In this document: in pieces, positions 1 through 8,335 of the stretch | Position numbering within the stretch: the first letter of the stretch is position 1 | How the letters are laid out: every line of letters starts with the position of its first letter | Assembly: GCA_013911065.1 (NCBI GenBank) | Contig: JACERV010000011.1 | Span: 62,001 to 126,000, forward strand | DNA: 64,000 bases | Direction of reading: 5' to 3' | DNA from: Ruminococcus sp. | GTDB taxonomy: Bacteria > Bacillota > Clostridia > Lachnospirales > Lachnospiraceae | Notes under the pieces: generated by a model | Database searches by the model: none | Told to the model about the DNA's origin: nothing | What the model saw: the letters and a program-made list of their open reading frames with translations, nothing else | Translations under genes and position numbers: made by a program

Positions 1-613
1 GAGCCTGTGGGTTTATTAGTTCACATCTTGCTGCCATTTTTGCTACTTCTTCCAGAACTACTGCATTGTGTACCGCATCGTATGCATCTTTGCCCCAGGT
101 AAATGGCCCGTGATTCTTGCAGAGCACTGCCGGCATAGAGATATAGTCCTTATCCTTAAAATATTCTACGATCAATACACCTGTATTTTTCTCATATGCG
201 GCCTCTATCTCTTGTTTCGTCAAGTTTCTGACGCACGGGATTTCGCCGTACATATAATCAGCGTGGGTCGTACCATAGCATGGTATTCCCCGCCCTGCCT
301 GAGCCCAGCTTGTTGCCCACTCGGAATGGGTATGCACAATTCCCCCGATATCAGGAAAAGCCTTATACAATTCTAAATGAGTAGCGGTATCGGAAGATGG
401 ATTATAATTGCCTTCTACCTTGTTTCCGTCCAAATCCATAACTACCATATCTCCGGGAGTGAGCTGGTCATAATCCACCCCGCTCGGCTTAATGACAAAC
501 AGTCCGGTCTCTTTATCCAGACCGCTGACATTTCCCCATGTAAAGGTAACTAATCCATGCTTTGGCAGCAGCATATTTGCCTCGTATACTTCTTTCTTTA
601 ATTGTTCCAGCAT
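1..613 (-). CDS. araD: L-ribulose-5-phosphate 4-epimerase, 3' end cut by window edge
   Basis: Reading the minus strand from the ATG at 613 gives 204 codons with no stop, so the C-terminus lies outside the window. The product is a class II aldolase/epimerase that converts L-ribulose 5-phosphate to D-xylulose 5-phosphate in the cytoplasm. Visible family features are TWGNVSG near residue 30, KPSGV near residue 42, the zinc-binding HTHSEW near residue 93, and a second metal site around residue 165 in [10 protein letters not shown]. The start follows AGGAGAAG-like bases just upstream. It lies directly downstream of the FGGY kinase on the same strand, giving the order araR-araB-araD. No araA is in view; it may follow beyond position 1. 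Confidence 0.93.
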   Translation of the reverse strand, partial: MLEQLKKEVYEANMLLPKHGLVTFTWGNVSGLDKETGLFVIKPSGVDYDQLTPGDMVVMDLDGNKVEGNYNPSSDTATHLELYKAFPDIGGIVHTHSEWATSWAQAGRGIPCYGTTHADYMYGEIPCVRNLTKQEIEAAYEKNTGVLIVEYFKDKDYISMPAVLCKNHGPFTWGKDAYDAVHNAVVLEEVAKMAARCELINPQA

Positions 614-638
614 ATTCTCTTCTCCCATCTGCGATTTA

Positions 639-2243
639 TTAATTCAGGTTTTCTACAGCACACTGCTCGATACTTAGACCTTTTTTGTAACGCTCAATAA
701 ATGTCTCGAATCCTTCCACGTCCTTCTCATCCGGCTCTATACAAGAACCTTCATCACCGCCAAATACTCTCTCAGACAGATAGTGAGCCAAAGTTTCGCC
801 CTCTTCCTTTTGTACCAGATAGGAAGCAAGCAGTGCAATCCCCCAAGCTCCGCCTTCTCCCGCAGTCTCCATGACAGACACAGGTGCATTCATGGCAGCC
901 GCCATAATCTTCTGTCCAACTCCTTTTGTCTTAAACAGCCCTCCATGTCCCAAAATCTTGTCGATCTGGATATGTTCGTCTTTTGTCAGGATATCCATTC
1001 CAACCTTCAGAGCACCCAAAGCCGCAAACAGATGCACTCTCATGAAATTGGCCAGATTAAATTTACTGTCGGGAGTACGAACGAATAATGGCCGTCCTTC
1101 ATCCAGTTCTATTATATTTTCACCGGAATAGTAACCATAAGACAGAAGTCCGCCGCACTCAGCATCCCCTTCCAGTGCCTTGTTATACAGCAGTGAAAAC
1201 AGACGGTTCATATCCACTTCCATGCCAAATGCCTCTGCAAATTCCTTAAACAGCCCCACCCAGGCATTTAAGTCTGATGTACAGTTATTCGCATGAGCCA
1301 TGGCAACCAGCTCACCGGAAGGTGTTGTCACCATATCAATCTCTGTGTAAACCTTTGAAAGCTCTTTTTCTAGTACTATCATGGCAAACACAGAGGTTCC
1401 TGCGGACACATTTCCTGTTCTGACTGCAACACTGTTGGTGGCTGCCATTCCAGTTCCCGCATCCCCTTCCGGAGGGCATACAGGTATTCCAGACTCCAGT
1501 TCCCCTGATGGGTCAAGCAGTCTTGCACCCTCTTCTGTGAGGCATCCGGCATCTTGTCCCGCAGTAAGAACTTTGGGCAGTAAATCTTTCACCTTCCAGG
1601 AATATCCTTTGTCAGCAACAAGAGCATCAAACTGCTCCAACATTCTTCCATGGAAATCTTTTTTATCAATATCAATAGGGAACATTCCTGCGGCATCACC
1701 AATTCCCAGCACCTTCTGCCCAGTCATCTTCCAGTGGATATAGCCAGACAAGGTGGTAAAGAAATCTACATCCTTTACATGTGCATCTCCCTCCAGAATT
1801 GACTGGTATAAATGAGCTACGCTCCATCTCTGTGGTACATTGTACTGGAATAGTTCTGTTAATTTGCCTGCCGCTTCCCCGGTGTTTGTGTTCCGCCATG
1901 TACGGAAAGGCACAAGAAGATTTTCTCCTTTATCAAACGCCAGATAACCGTGCATCATAGCACTAAAACCAAGCGCTTTCGTCCGCTTCAGGGTGACACC
2001 GTACTTCTCCTTTACCTCATCTGCCATCTTCCGGTAGCTGTCCTGAAGTCCCTTGTGGACATCTTCCAGCGCGTAGGTCCAGATCCCATTATCATATTTA
2101 TTCTCCCATTCATGGCTGCCTGACGCTATAGGAGTAAAATCCGTACCAATTAAAACTGACTTAATCCTTGTCGACCCCAGTTCAATTCCAAGTGTTGCCC
2201 GCCCTTCCATAATATCACTTTTTACATTGCTTAAATCGCTCAT
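639..2243 (-). CDS. araB: FGGY-family kinase, ribulokinase type
   Basis: This 534-residue FGGY kinase probably phosphorylates L-ribulose before the epimerase encoded next to it. The ATPase-fold opening [16 protein letters not shown], the GYLAFD and FRTWRN substrate-side motifs, [12 protein letters not shown] and the C-terminal GHGGLFKT and [11 protein letters not shown] nucleotide-site motifs are all present. The longer frame begins at 2258, but the bases encoding its first residues (ATGGAGGAAAATAG) are the ribosome binding site for the ATG at 2243, so I start there. Clostridial members of this group are longer and diverged from E. coli AraB. Its position between araR and araD supports arabinose use; the exact pentulose is inferred from this context. 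Confidence 0.85.
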   Translation of the reverse strand: MSDLSNVKSDIMEGRATLGIELGSTRIKSVLIGTDFTPIASGSHEWENKYDNGIWTYALEDVHKGLQDSYRKMADEVKEKYGVTLKRTKALGFSAMMHGYLAFDKGENLLVPFRTWRNTNTGEAAGKLTELFQYNVPQRWSVAHLYQSILEGDAHVKDVDFFTTLSGYIHWKMTGQKVLGIGDAAGMFPIDIDKKDFHGRMLEQFDALVADKGYSWKVKDLLPKVLTAGQDAGCLTEEGARLLDPSGELESGIPVCPPEGDAGTGMAATNSVAVRTGNVSAGTSVFAMIVLEKELSKVYTEIDMVTTPSGELVAMAHANNCTSDLNAWVGLFKEFAEAFGMEVDMNRLFSLLYNKALEGDAECGGLLSYGYYSGENIIELDEGRPLFVRTPDSKFNLANFMRVHLFAALGALKVGMDILTKDEHIQIDKILGHGGLFKTKGVGQKIMAAAMNAPVSVMETAGEGGAWGIALLASYLVQKEEGETLAHYLSERVFGGDEGSCIEPDEKDVEGFETFIERYKKGLSIEQCAVENLN

Positions 2244-2301
2244 TCTATTTTCCTCCATTTTAAATAATTTATAGTCTTAATAAAGTATCCTGAAGTGCTA
2301 A

Positions 2302-3441
2302 TTAGATTTCTGAATGAGTTTCATATCCCGCCGTCCATAACTCCTCCCGCTGTGTCAAAATCTGAACGGATTTCCTGATAATCATCTCCGGTTTTAACTC
2401 CAGGTTTTCCTCTGTCTTAATTCCATCCAGCATTTCCAGTATTTTCTCCGCTGCTGTTCCTGCCAGTTCCTTCACGGGATTCTGTGCTGAAGTAAGAGGT
2501 ATTTCACACCGCCCTGCCAAATCCGAATTGTCAATCCCCACAATAGAAAGAGATTCCGGAATCTTTATGCCCGCCTCTTTACAGATGCCTACCAACTGAT
2601 TTGCCACCTCATCATTGTAGCAGACACATGCCGTACATCCCATCAAACGCCGCAGATAGCGCGCTCCATCCTTCTTCATTTCCTTCAGCTCACAGGTATC
2701 TATCCAGGCAATACGCTCGCCTTTCACTTTTATATCCCATTCCATCAAAGCATCCATATATCCCGCATACCTTTTATGACCCTGACCATCATCAGATTTG
2801 AAAACTGCCGCAATTTTCCTGTGTCCGCACTGCAATAAGTGTTCTGTAACCAACTTTCCTGCAAGATAATCATTCAAACTTACATGCACTGCATCCAGCT
2901 CCGGATAAAAGCTATTTAAGAACAATACCGGTATCTTTCGTTTTTGCAGTTCCCGGTAGATATCCAAATTGGGGTTCGGTAACCCACTCTTTACCGGTTC
3001 GGCAATAATCCCATCCACAGAATCGTTCTTTAGAAACCCTCTCAAAATCATTCTCTCTTTTTCAACCGTATTGTGAGTAAAAGAAATTTGCAGGGTATAG
3101 CCTGCGCGGGACAATCTGCCTTCCATTTCCTTAAGCATGCTGGGGAAAATGTATTCATCTACATAAGTTGTCATGACTGCAATCTGCATGGTTTTGGCAC
3201 GAACGGGACCTTTTCTCTCATCTTTTCCATTAACATAAGTCCCGCTCCCCCTCATGCGCCTTACAATTCCATGCTGCTCTAAAACAAGCACTGCATGACG
3301 TGCAGTCTGACGGCTCACCTGAAACATGGATACCAGTTCATTCTCTGAATAAATCTTGTCTCCAGCCCGCAGTTTTCCCTGCTCTATTTCAGATATAATC
3401 CAATCAGCTATTTCTTCATATTTTGCTTTCTTTTCCGCCAT
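2302..3441 (-). CDS. araR: AraR-type arabinose repressor (GntR winged helix plus LacI-type sensor)
   Basis: The 379-residue protein has an N-terminal GntR winged helix (residues about 5-72; SENELVSMFQVSRQTARHAV is the recognition region, ending in GSGTYVNG) joined to a LacI/periplasmic-binding-type sensor domain (about 85-365; GHRKIAAVFK, SIVGIDNSD). This fusion is typical of AraR, the L-arabinose-responsive repressor of Bacillota. It is the first gene of the araR-araB-araD run, and AraR-like half-sites lie in its own upstream region, which suggests autoregulation. Start: ATG at 3441, the first in frame. Confidence 0.9.
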   Translation of the reverse strand: MAEKKAKYEEIADWIISEIEQGKLRAGDKIYSENELVSMFQVSRQTARHAVLVLEQHGIVRRMRGSGTYVNGKDERKGPVRAKTMQIAVMTTYVDEYIFPSMLKEMEGRLSRAGYTLQISFTHNTVEKERMILRGFLKNDSVDGIIAEPVKSGLPNPNLDIYRELQKRKIPVLFLNSFYPELDAVHVSLNDYLAGKLVTEHLLQCGHRKIAAVFKSDDGQGHKRYAGYMDALMEWDIKVKGERIAWIDTCELKEMKKDGARYLRRLMGCTACVCYNDEVANQLVGICKEAGIKIPESLSIVGIDNSDLAGRCEIPLTSAQNPVKELAGTAAEKILEMLDGIKTEENLELKPEMIIRKSVQILTQREELWTAGYETHSEI

Positions 3442-3533
3442 AGACTCTGTCCCTTCAGCGCCAACTTGACATTGCCTTTTCTATAAATAACTTTACAATA
3501 TAACTCCCTTAAATTCAAGTTGGAGTCTTTCAC

Positions 3534-3604
3534 AAATGTACATACAACTCCTGTGTATTATCTTGTAATTGGTGCACATCACTTTAAAAGTTGTACGTAT
3601 ACAT
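3534..3604. promoter_or_regulatory. Candidate AraR operators upstream of araR
   Basis: Two imperfect palindromes resemble the Bacillus AraR box (core TGTACGTACA). One is AAATGTACATACAAC at 3534-3548 and the other is GTTGTACGTATACAT at 3590-3604. Their centres are about 56 bp apart, roughly five helical turns, which would suit DNA looping by one repressor. They lie between araR (start 3441) and the pyk terminator, in a 313-bp stretch without a gene. The assignment is by similarity to the known box, not by any test. Confidence 0.55.
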
Positions 3605-3658
3605 CTTCAGCATATCCCAGCCTATGGCACGTTAAAAGCCTGCTGTATGCCGGCTTTT

Positions 3659-3703
3659 AAAAACAGGGCACCGGCGCAGCAAATGCCCTGCTGCCTGGTG
3701 CCC
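3659..3703 (-). terminator. Intrinsic terminator of pyk
   Basis: On the minus strand, GGGCACC arms at 3666-3672 and 3697-3703 enclose an inner CAGC/GCTG stem and are followed by TTTTT (3659-3663). It lies 51 bp past the pyk stop. A second 9-bp hairpin (TTAAAAGCC/GGCTTTTAA) follows at about 3632-3660. Confidence 0.8.
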
Positions 3704-3754
3704 CGCTTCCGGCAGGAAAATTTATTCTTCCGGTCAGATTCATTTCCGGTATTT

Positions 3755-5179
3755 CTAATATTCTCCTACTACTGTAGATTTCAGAAGATTTGTATTCCCC
3801 GGTTTGCCCAGCGGCACCCCGGCAGTCAGGACTACCACTTCCTTATTTTTTACGTATCCCTTTTCCTCAGCCGCCTCCGTTGCATGCAAAAACAGGATTT
3901 CCATGCTGTACTCTTCCCGAATCATTACAGGCAGTACTCCCCATGACATGTTCAACTGGCGGTAAGTATGCTCATCCGGGGTGCAGCCTACAATCATACA
4001 GCCTGGACGGTACTTAGAAACCATACGGGCAGTATGTCCGGATTTGCTCACTGTGATAATTGCCTTTGCCCCCAGATCTATGGCGGTCATGCAGGTGGCA
4101 TGGGATATGGCTGTTGTCATATCAGGACGAATCTCCTTACACCGCAGACTGAACAGCTGATTGTAGTCAATATCACTCTCTGTCCGTACTGCAATCTTTA
4201 CCATAGTCCGCACCGCTTCCACCGGATATTTTCCAGCTGCTGTTTCCCCGGATAACATAATTGCGCTGGTCCCCTGGTAAATAGCATTGGCCACATCCGT
4301 AGTCTCAGCTCTCGTAGGCCTGGGATTCTTCATCATAGAATCCAGCATCTGTGTGGCTGTAATGACCTGTTTTCCGGCATTATAAACCTTACGGATAATG
4401 TCCTTCTGGATGACAGGCACCTCCTCCAGCGGTATCTCTACACCCATATCTCCCCTGGCTATCATGATTCCGTCTGCAGCCTCAATGATGCTGTCAATGT
4501 TGTCTACACCCTGCTGATTTTCAATCTTAGCGATAATATTAACACGGGCACCGCCATTATCATTCAGAATTCCCCTGATTTCTTTCACATCTTCGGCACG
4601 ACGTGTAAAAGAAGCAGCAACAAAGTCAAAGCCTTCCTGTATCCCAAACAGAATATCTTCTCTGTCCTTCTGACTGATAAACGGCATCTTCACTTCCACT
4701 CCCGGAAGATTTATCCCTTTGCGGTTAGATACCGTTCCGCCGTTTACTACCTTACAGCGCACGCAGCAGCCATCTATCTCCTCCACCTTCAATCCGACCA
4801 GCCCGTCATCTATCAAAACGCTGTCTCCTGGTTTTACATCCTTGTACAAGTCTGAATAGGTAATGGATACCATCTCCTTTGTACCTTCCACATCTTCCGG
4901 TGTCAAAAGGAATGGCTGTCCTTCCTCAAGATGTACGCTCCCCTCTTTAAAAGTACAGATTCTTATTTCCGGTCCTTTTGTATCAAGAAGAGCCCCTACT
5001 GGTTTATCCAGGCGTTCCCGTATTTCTTTCAGGCTGTCCAAACGTTTTTTCTGCTCCTCATGTGACCCGTGAGAAAAATTAAATCTGGCTACATCCATAC
5101 CTTCTTTGATTAACTGCTCCAACACACCATCTTTGTCCGTAGACGGACCAAGCGTACAAATAATTTTTGTTTTTCTCAT
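3755..5179 (-). CDS. pyk: Pyruvate kinase
   Basis: This 474-residue glycolytic enzyme transfers phosphate from phosphoenolpyruvate to ADP. The sequence opens RKTKIICTLGPST, has the NFSHGSHEE substrate motif near residue 35, the IAKIENQQGV catalytic lysine region near 218, GDMGVEIPLEEVP (about 243-255) and TATQMLDSM near 275, all diagnostic. At 474 residues it is the short form, without the C-terminal phosphoenolpyruvate-synthase-like extension found in Bacillus. It has its own promoter (5299-5328) and terminator, so it appears monocistronic although it follows rplL on the same strand. Confidence 0.97.
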   Translation of the reverse strand: MRKTKIICTLGPSTDKDGVLEQLIKEGMDVARFNFSHGSHEEQKKRLDSLKEIRERLDKPVGALLDTKGPEIRICTFKEGSVHLEEGQPFLLTPEDVEGTKEMVSITYSDLYKDVKPGDSVLIDDGLVGLKVEEIDGCCVRCKVVNGGTVSNRKGINLPGVEVKMPFISQKDREDILFGIQEGFDFVAASFTRRAEDVKEIRGILNDNGGARVNIIAKIENQQGVDNIDSIIEAADGIMIARGDMGVEIPLEEVPVIQKDIIRKVYNAGKQVITATQMLDSMMKNPRPTRAETTDVANAIYQGTSAIMLSGETAAGKYPVEAVRTMVKIAVRTESDIDYNQLFSLRCKEIRPDMTTAISHATCMTAIDLGAKAIITVSKSGHTARMVSKYRPGCMIVGCTPDEHTYRQLNMSWGVLPVMIREEYSMEILFLHATEAAEEKGYVKNKEVVVLTAGVPLGKPGNTNLLKSTVVGEY

Positions 5180-5298
5180 TTTACGCCATCCTTCCTTTCT
5201 AACCCCTCTTAATCAGCATATTTTATTTAAATATGCCTATATTCCCCGTACTCCCAACCACTGCCACTATAATTCCCCTTAAAACTATAGATACATGT

Positions 5299-5328
5299 AT
5301 TATAGGTCTTGAGAGATTAAGTTGTCAA
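5299..5328 (-). promoter_or_regulatory. Sigma-A type promoter of pyk
   Basis: On the minus strand TTGACA (5323-5328) and TATAAT (5299-5304) are separated by 18 bp. Both boxes match consensus exactly. It lies just after the rplL terminator and about 120 bp before the pyk start. Confidence 0.85.
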
Positions 5329-5340
5329 TCTCTGCCCCTT

Positions 5341-5391
5341 CAAAAAAGGGACCATTGCCCTGTAACTCTTCAGTTATCCCGCAACAGTCCC
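5341..5391 (-). terminator. Intrinsic terminator of the rplJ-rplL unit
   Basis: On the minus strand, nested stems GGGAC/GTCCC, TTGC/GCAA and TAACT/AGTTA form a long hairpin followed by a run of T. It lies 31 bp past the rplL stop and separates the ribosomal genes from pyk. Confidence 0.85.
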
Positions 5392-5421
5392 AATATTTAT
5401 ATATTTATACAAAAGTCCCAA

Positions 5422-5796
5422 TTATTTCAGGTTAACTTCTGCGCCTTCTGCTTCCAGCTTAGCCTTGATTTCTTCAGCCTCTGCCTTAGATGCACCCTCT
5501 TTTACTACTTTAGGAGCTCCATCAACTAATTCTTTTGCTTCTTTTAATCCAAGTCCTGTGATTTCACGAACAACTTTGATTACTTTAACTTTAGAAGCAC
5601 CTGCTGATACTAATTCTACATCAAACTCATCCTTCTCTTCTGCTGCCGGAGCTGCATCTCCTGCTGCTGCAACTACAACTCCTGCCGCTGCAGATACACC
5701 AAATTCTTCTTCACAAGCTTTTACTAATTCATTTAATTCTAATACTGATAACTCTTTGATTGCTTCAATCATTTCAGCTGTTGTCAATTTAGCCAT
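5422..5796 (-). CDS. rplL: Ribosomal protein bL12 (L7/L12)
   Basis: The 124-residue acidic stalk protein of the 50S subunit binds translation factors. The N-terminal dimerisation domain ([20 protein letters not shown]), the Ala-rich hinge (about 40-55) and the C-terminal factor-binding domain ([20 protein letters not shown]) are complete. A frame opening at 5811 exists, but its first codons contain GGAGG, the ribosome binding site for the ATG at 5796, so that ATG is used. It follows rplJ by about 100 bp. Confidence 0.97.
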   Translation of the reverse strand: MAKLTTAEMIEAIKELSVLELNELVKACEEEFGVSAAAGVVVAAAGDAAPAAEEKDEFDVELVSAGASKVKVIKVVREITGLGLKEAKELVDGAPKVVKEGASKAEAEEIKAKLEAEGAEVNLK

Positions 5797-5898
5797 TTTT
5801 ATATCCTCCATTTTATATTATTTTAGGATTACTTCAATCCTTTTCATTTTAGTTTCTCTTTTTGGACTACCCGAATTCCCGGGAATTCCTTTTCCAGC

Positions 5899-6465
5899 TT
5901 ATTCAGCCGGTACCTCTGCTGCTTCCGCCGGAGCTTCTGCTTCTGCAGCTGCTTCTACCGGAGCCGCCTCTGCATCTGCTGTGCCGTTCTGTTCTGCGAT
6001 CTGCTTAATAACACGAGCAAAATTGGTGATTGGTGACTGGATACTTCCAAGCAATTTGGAAAGTAACTCATCTCTTGAAGGAATCTTAGACAGTTCTGTC
6101 AGACCTGCGATATCATAAACATTTCCTTCAACCACACCACCCTTTAACTCAAGTGCTACTGCACTCTTTGCAAAGTTACAGAGAATTCTTGCAGATGCTG
6201 TTGCATCATCCTTAGAAATAGCGATGGCGCTTGGTCCTTCCAGATATCCCTGAAGACCTTCAAACTCAGTTCCTTCAAAAGCTCTCTTCATCATTGTATT
6301 CTTGTACACTTTGTAAACCACACCTGCTTCTCTGAGCTGTTTACGAAGTTCTGTGTCCTGAGATACCGTCAATCCACGGTAGTCAACAAGAATAACTGAC
6401 TGAGCATCTTTGATTTCTCCTGAAATTGTCTCTACGATTGGTTGTTTTAATTCAACTTTTGCCAC
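5899..6465 (-). CDS. rplJ: Ribosomal protein uL10
   Basis: The 188-residue protein anchors the L12 stalk to 23S rRNA. The sequence begins VAKVELKQPIVETI and contains VDYRGLTVSQ and the typical KNTMMKRAF stretch, with an Ala/Glu-rich tail (about 160-188) longer than in many homologues. I choose the GTG at 6465: a GTG at 6477 is part of the AGGAGGTG ribosome binding site itself and is too close to serve. It is preceded by an L10 leader with an attenuator hairpin, and a structured repeat sits between that hairpin and this start. Confidence 0.96.
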   Translation of the reverse strand: MAKVELKQPIVETISGEIKDAQSVILVDYRGLTVSQDTELRKQLREAGVVYKVYKNTMMKRAFEGTEFEGLQGYLEGPSAIAISKDDATASARILCNFAKSAVALELKGGVVEGNVYDIAGLTELSKIPSRDELLSKLLGSIQSPITNFARVIKQIAEQNGTADAEAAPVEAAAEAEAPAEAAEVPAE

Positions 6466-6511
6466 GTTCTGGTACACCTCCTTATTTTTTTATGCGTGTA
6501 CTGCCAAGAAT

Positions 6512-6639
6512 AAAGAGTTTGCAAGCAAACTCTTGCGCCTGGGTTGGTCGCATAGCGACATCTATCTCTTACAACCCAGTGCGCATCCCCCGGAGGGTTT
6601 TTATGTAGTAAGAAATGCACTTTCTTATTACATAAAAAA
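6512..6639 (-). repeat. Structured dispersed repeat, copy 1
   Basis: This 128-bp element is related to a second copy at 59106-59237. Both contain, in plus-strand order, an AAGAGTYTG hairpin closed by ACTCTTGCGCC, a GC-rich hairpin (GTCGC-ATA-GCGAC here), CAGTGCGCATCCCC, GGGTTTTTAT and a long AT-rich hairpin ending at a run of A. Stem bases differ in paired, compensating ways between copies. Copy 1 lies between the L10 attenuator and the rplJ ribosome binding site, so it is transcribed in the rplJ mRNA leader. Confidence 0.8.
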
Positions 6640-6765
6640 GCCCCTGTATCCAAAGACACAGAGGCATAAAAATTCATACTAAGAATTCTAATCTTCCTCG
6701 GCAGGCGTGTTCAACTTATGCCTTACGGCACCTGCTGTCTTCGGCAGTCAATTGCTATAGTAGAT
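6640..6765 (-). promoter_or_regulatory. Ribosomal protein L10 leader with attenuator hairpin
   Basis: On the minus strand the segment 6765-6690 contains AGACAGCAGGTGCCG, TAAGGCATAAGTTGAAC and CCTGCCGAGG in the order seen in the known L10 leader RNA, which binds the L10(L12)n complex. It is followed by a terminator hairpin (arms 6640-6650 and 6655-6665) with TTTTTT at 6634-6639. Free L10-L12 is expected to favour termination and so limit rplJL expression. The match to the leader is by recognised sequence blocks. Confidence 0.85.
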
Positions 6766-6775
6766 TAACACTTAT

Positions 6776-7192
6776 TCAGGCGGTTGTCAACGCTTTTTCG
6801 CCAATATCCCAACATTTCCCGCACTTTTTCATCATTCTTTTGATTTCATTTACATCAGACCTGATTTCTTCTGTGATTCTGAGCAGAATTGTCACCGTAT
6901 TATCCTCAAGCTTTTTAATTTTATAATATTGCTCCAATTCTTCCATTTTAGTTTTTAATTCTAATATCTCATTATGATTCATCTGATAGTAGCGCTCCAT
7001 CTCGTCAAATATCAAAACATTATTCTCTTCTATCGCAGTGTCTATCTTATTAAATATTACAGCATTGTTCTTTTCAATTGCCTCATCAATCCTATTAAAT
7101 ATCACAATGTTGTTCTTTTCAATAGACTCTTGCATCTCCTCTCTCAGTATTTGGCGTATCGCTGTTAAATCATTCTTTTCTAACATATTCAT
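6776..7192 (-). CDS. Small repetitive coiled-coil protein of unknown function
   Basis: I do not recognise this 138-residue protein. It has a ribosome binding site (GGGAGGTAATGAAT before the ATG at 7192). Three tandem copies of a unit like IEKNNAVIFNKID occur between residues about 20 and 65, followed by heptad-patterned helix (ILELKTKMEELEQYYKIKKLED) and a Cys/Lys-rich end (KRMMKKCGKCWDIG). No signal peptide or membrane segment is visible, so it is probably cytoplasmic and oligomeric. It sits inside the ribosomal block, between the rplA terminator and the rplJ leader, where most relatives have no gene. Confidence 0.7.
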   Translation of the reverse strand: MNMLEKNDLTAIRQILREEMQESIEKNNIVIFNRIDEAIEKNNAVIFNKIDTAIEENNVLIFDEMERYYQMNHNEILELKTKMEELEQYYKIKKLEDNTVTILLRITEEIRSDVNEIKRMMKKCGKCWDIGEKALTTA

Positions 7193-7342
7193 TACCTCCC
7201 GCTCAGCCCAATCAATATGTCCCTTCCCCGCGTTTCCAACTCTTTATCTTATTTTAACACTCCCCGCATAGGCATTCAAGCAAGCGAAAACAGACTTTTC
7301 AATTCAGGTTTATTTGTTAATGCCAAAAGGATTTTCACACAC

Positions 7343-7390
7343 AAACTGCCGCAGCATACTGATTTTTCAGTAATGCTGCGGCAGTTTTTT
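7343..7390. terminator. Hairpin terminator after rplA
   Basis: A near-perfect stem (AAACTGCCGCAGCAT against ATGCTGCGGCAGTTT) with a further inner ACTGA/TCAGT stem. T runs flank it, the better one (TTTTTT) on the plus strand, so it may work in both directions. It lies 35 bp past the rplA stop and closes the rpmG-rplA unit. Confidence 0.75.
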
Positions 7391-7424
7391 ATTTATCTTA
7401 ATATTTCATCAAATCCGGGACGGA

Positions 7425-8117
7425 TTAAGCAAGCTTCATGGGGTTGATTTTCACACCAGGTCCCATTGTAGATGTCAGTGTAACACTCTTTAAATACTGA
7501 CCTTTTACCGCTGCCGGTTTTGCTTTGATGATTGCATCGATAAGCGTCTGGAAGTTGTCCGCTAGCTGCTCCTCGGCAAAGGATGCTTTACCAATCGGCA
7601 CATGGATAATGTTTGTTTTGTCCAATCTGTACTCAATCTTACCAGCTTTAATGTCATTGATTGCTTTTGTTACATCCATAGTAACTGTTCCAGCCTTAGG
7701 GTTTGGCATCAGACCTTTTGGTCCGAGTACACGTCCAAGACGTCCAACAACACCCATCATGTCTGGTGTAGCAACAACAACGTCAAATTCGAACCAGCCT
7801 TCGTTCTGAATCTTAGGAATTAATTCTTCTCCTCCAACGTAATCTGCTCCGGCTGCCTGAGCTTCTTCTGCTTTAGCATCCTTTGCAAATACAAGGATAC
7901 GAACCTTCTTACCTGTTCCGTGTGGCAGTACAACTGCACCACGAATCTGCTGGTCTGCGTGACGTCCGTCACATCCTGTTCTGATATGAGCCTCGATTGT
8001 TTCGTCAAATTTAGCTACTGCTGCTTTTTTTACTAATGCTACTGCTTCTGCCTTCTCGTAGAGATTACCTCTCTCAATCAGTTTCGCAGCTTCAATATAT
8101 TTTTTTCCTCGTTTCAT
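7425..8117 (-). CDS. rplA: Ribosomal protein uL1
   Basis: The 230-residue 50S stalk protein is also the expected autogenous repressor of this operon. The N-terminal [10 protein letters not shown], the [14 protein letters not shown] region near residue 68, the [10 protein letters not shown] block near residue 140 and the C-terminal [16 protein letters not shown] are diagnostic. The ATG at 8117 follows AAGGAGG. An mRNA structure that copies the L1-binding site of 23S rRNA lies immediately before that ribosome binding site, suggesting direct translational control. Confidence 0.98.
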   Translation of the reverse strand: MKRGKKYIEAAKLIERGNLYEKAEAVALVKKAAVAKFDETIEAHIRTGCDGRHADQQIRGAVVLPHGTGKKVRILVFAKDAKAEEAQAAGADYVGGEELIPKIQNEGWFEFDVVVATPDMMGVVGRLGRVLGPKGLMPNPKAGTVTMDVTKAINDIKAGKIEYRLDKTNIIHVPIGKASFAEEQLADNFQTLIDAIIKAKPAAVKGQYLKSVTLTSTMGPGVKINPMKLA

Positions 8118-8133
8118 CTTAAATAACCTCCTT

Positions 8134-8163
8134 GTGGTATTGGCGGGATCGTGCCCCTCCCAC
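8134..8163 (-). promoter_or_regulatory. L1-binding rRNA-mimic site before rplA
   Basis: On the minus strand the RNA reads GUGGGAGGGGCACGAUCCCG and then CCAAUACCAC, followed directly by AAGGAGG. GUGGGAGG and AAUACCAC are the two strands of the L1-binding helix region of 23S rRNA, where they occur as GGUGGGAGGC and GAAAUACCACC. The fold is GUGG/CCAC, an internal CAAUA loop, then a GC stem. Confidence 0.75.
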
Positions 8164-8200
8164 TTAATTCAAATTCACTAAGTGCTCTATTATCGTGCTC

Positions 8201-8314
8201 CACTAGGCTCGAAAACACCTCGCCAAGTGGCCAGATAGGGTTCGTACTAAGCTCGTAAACACACACCGCAGGGGTGAACTTTCTCACTAGACTCGTGAGA
8301 AACCTCGCCAAGTG
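8201..8314. repeat. Imperfect direct repeats in the rplK-rplA spacer
   Basis: Two copies of a 29-30 bp unit, CACTAGRCTCG then about seven variable bases then CCTCGCCAAGTG, lie at 8201-8229 and 8285-8314. A weaker third relative (GTACTAAGCTCGTAAACAC) lies between them. CACTAGG and CCAAGTG within a unit can pair. The spacer between rplK and rplA is 218 bp, unusually long for this operon, and these repeats fill most of it. Confidence 0.65.
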
Positions 8315-8335
8315 TTCAATGTTTCGCTAAGTACT

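Noticed and set aside
5465-6118. 217-codon plus-strand frame opposite rplJ and rplL
   Set aside because: Ala/Ser-rich shadow of two certain ribosomal protein genes.
6447-6677. 76-codon minus-strand frame before rplJ
   Set aside because: It runs through the L10 attenuator and the structured repeat, and its peptide matches only the related repeat at 59 kb read in the same way. It is a by-product of a noncoding element.
8114-8311. 65-codon minus-strand frame in the rplK-rplA spacer
   Set aside because: It consists of the direct repeats and the L1 site and ends at the rplA ribosome binding site. No start signal or recognisable product.
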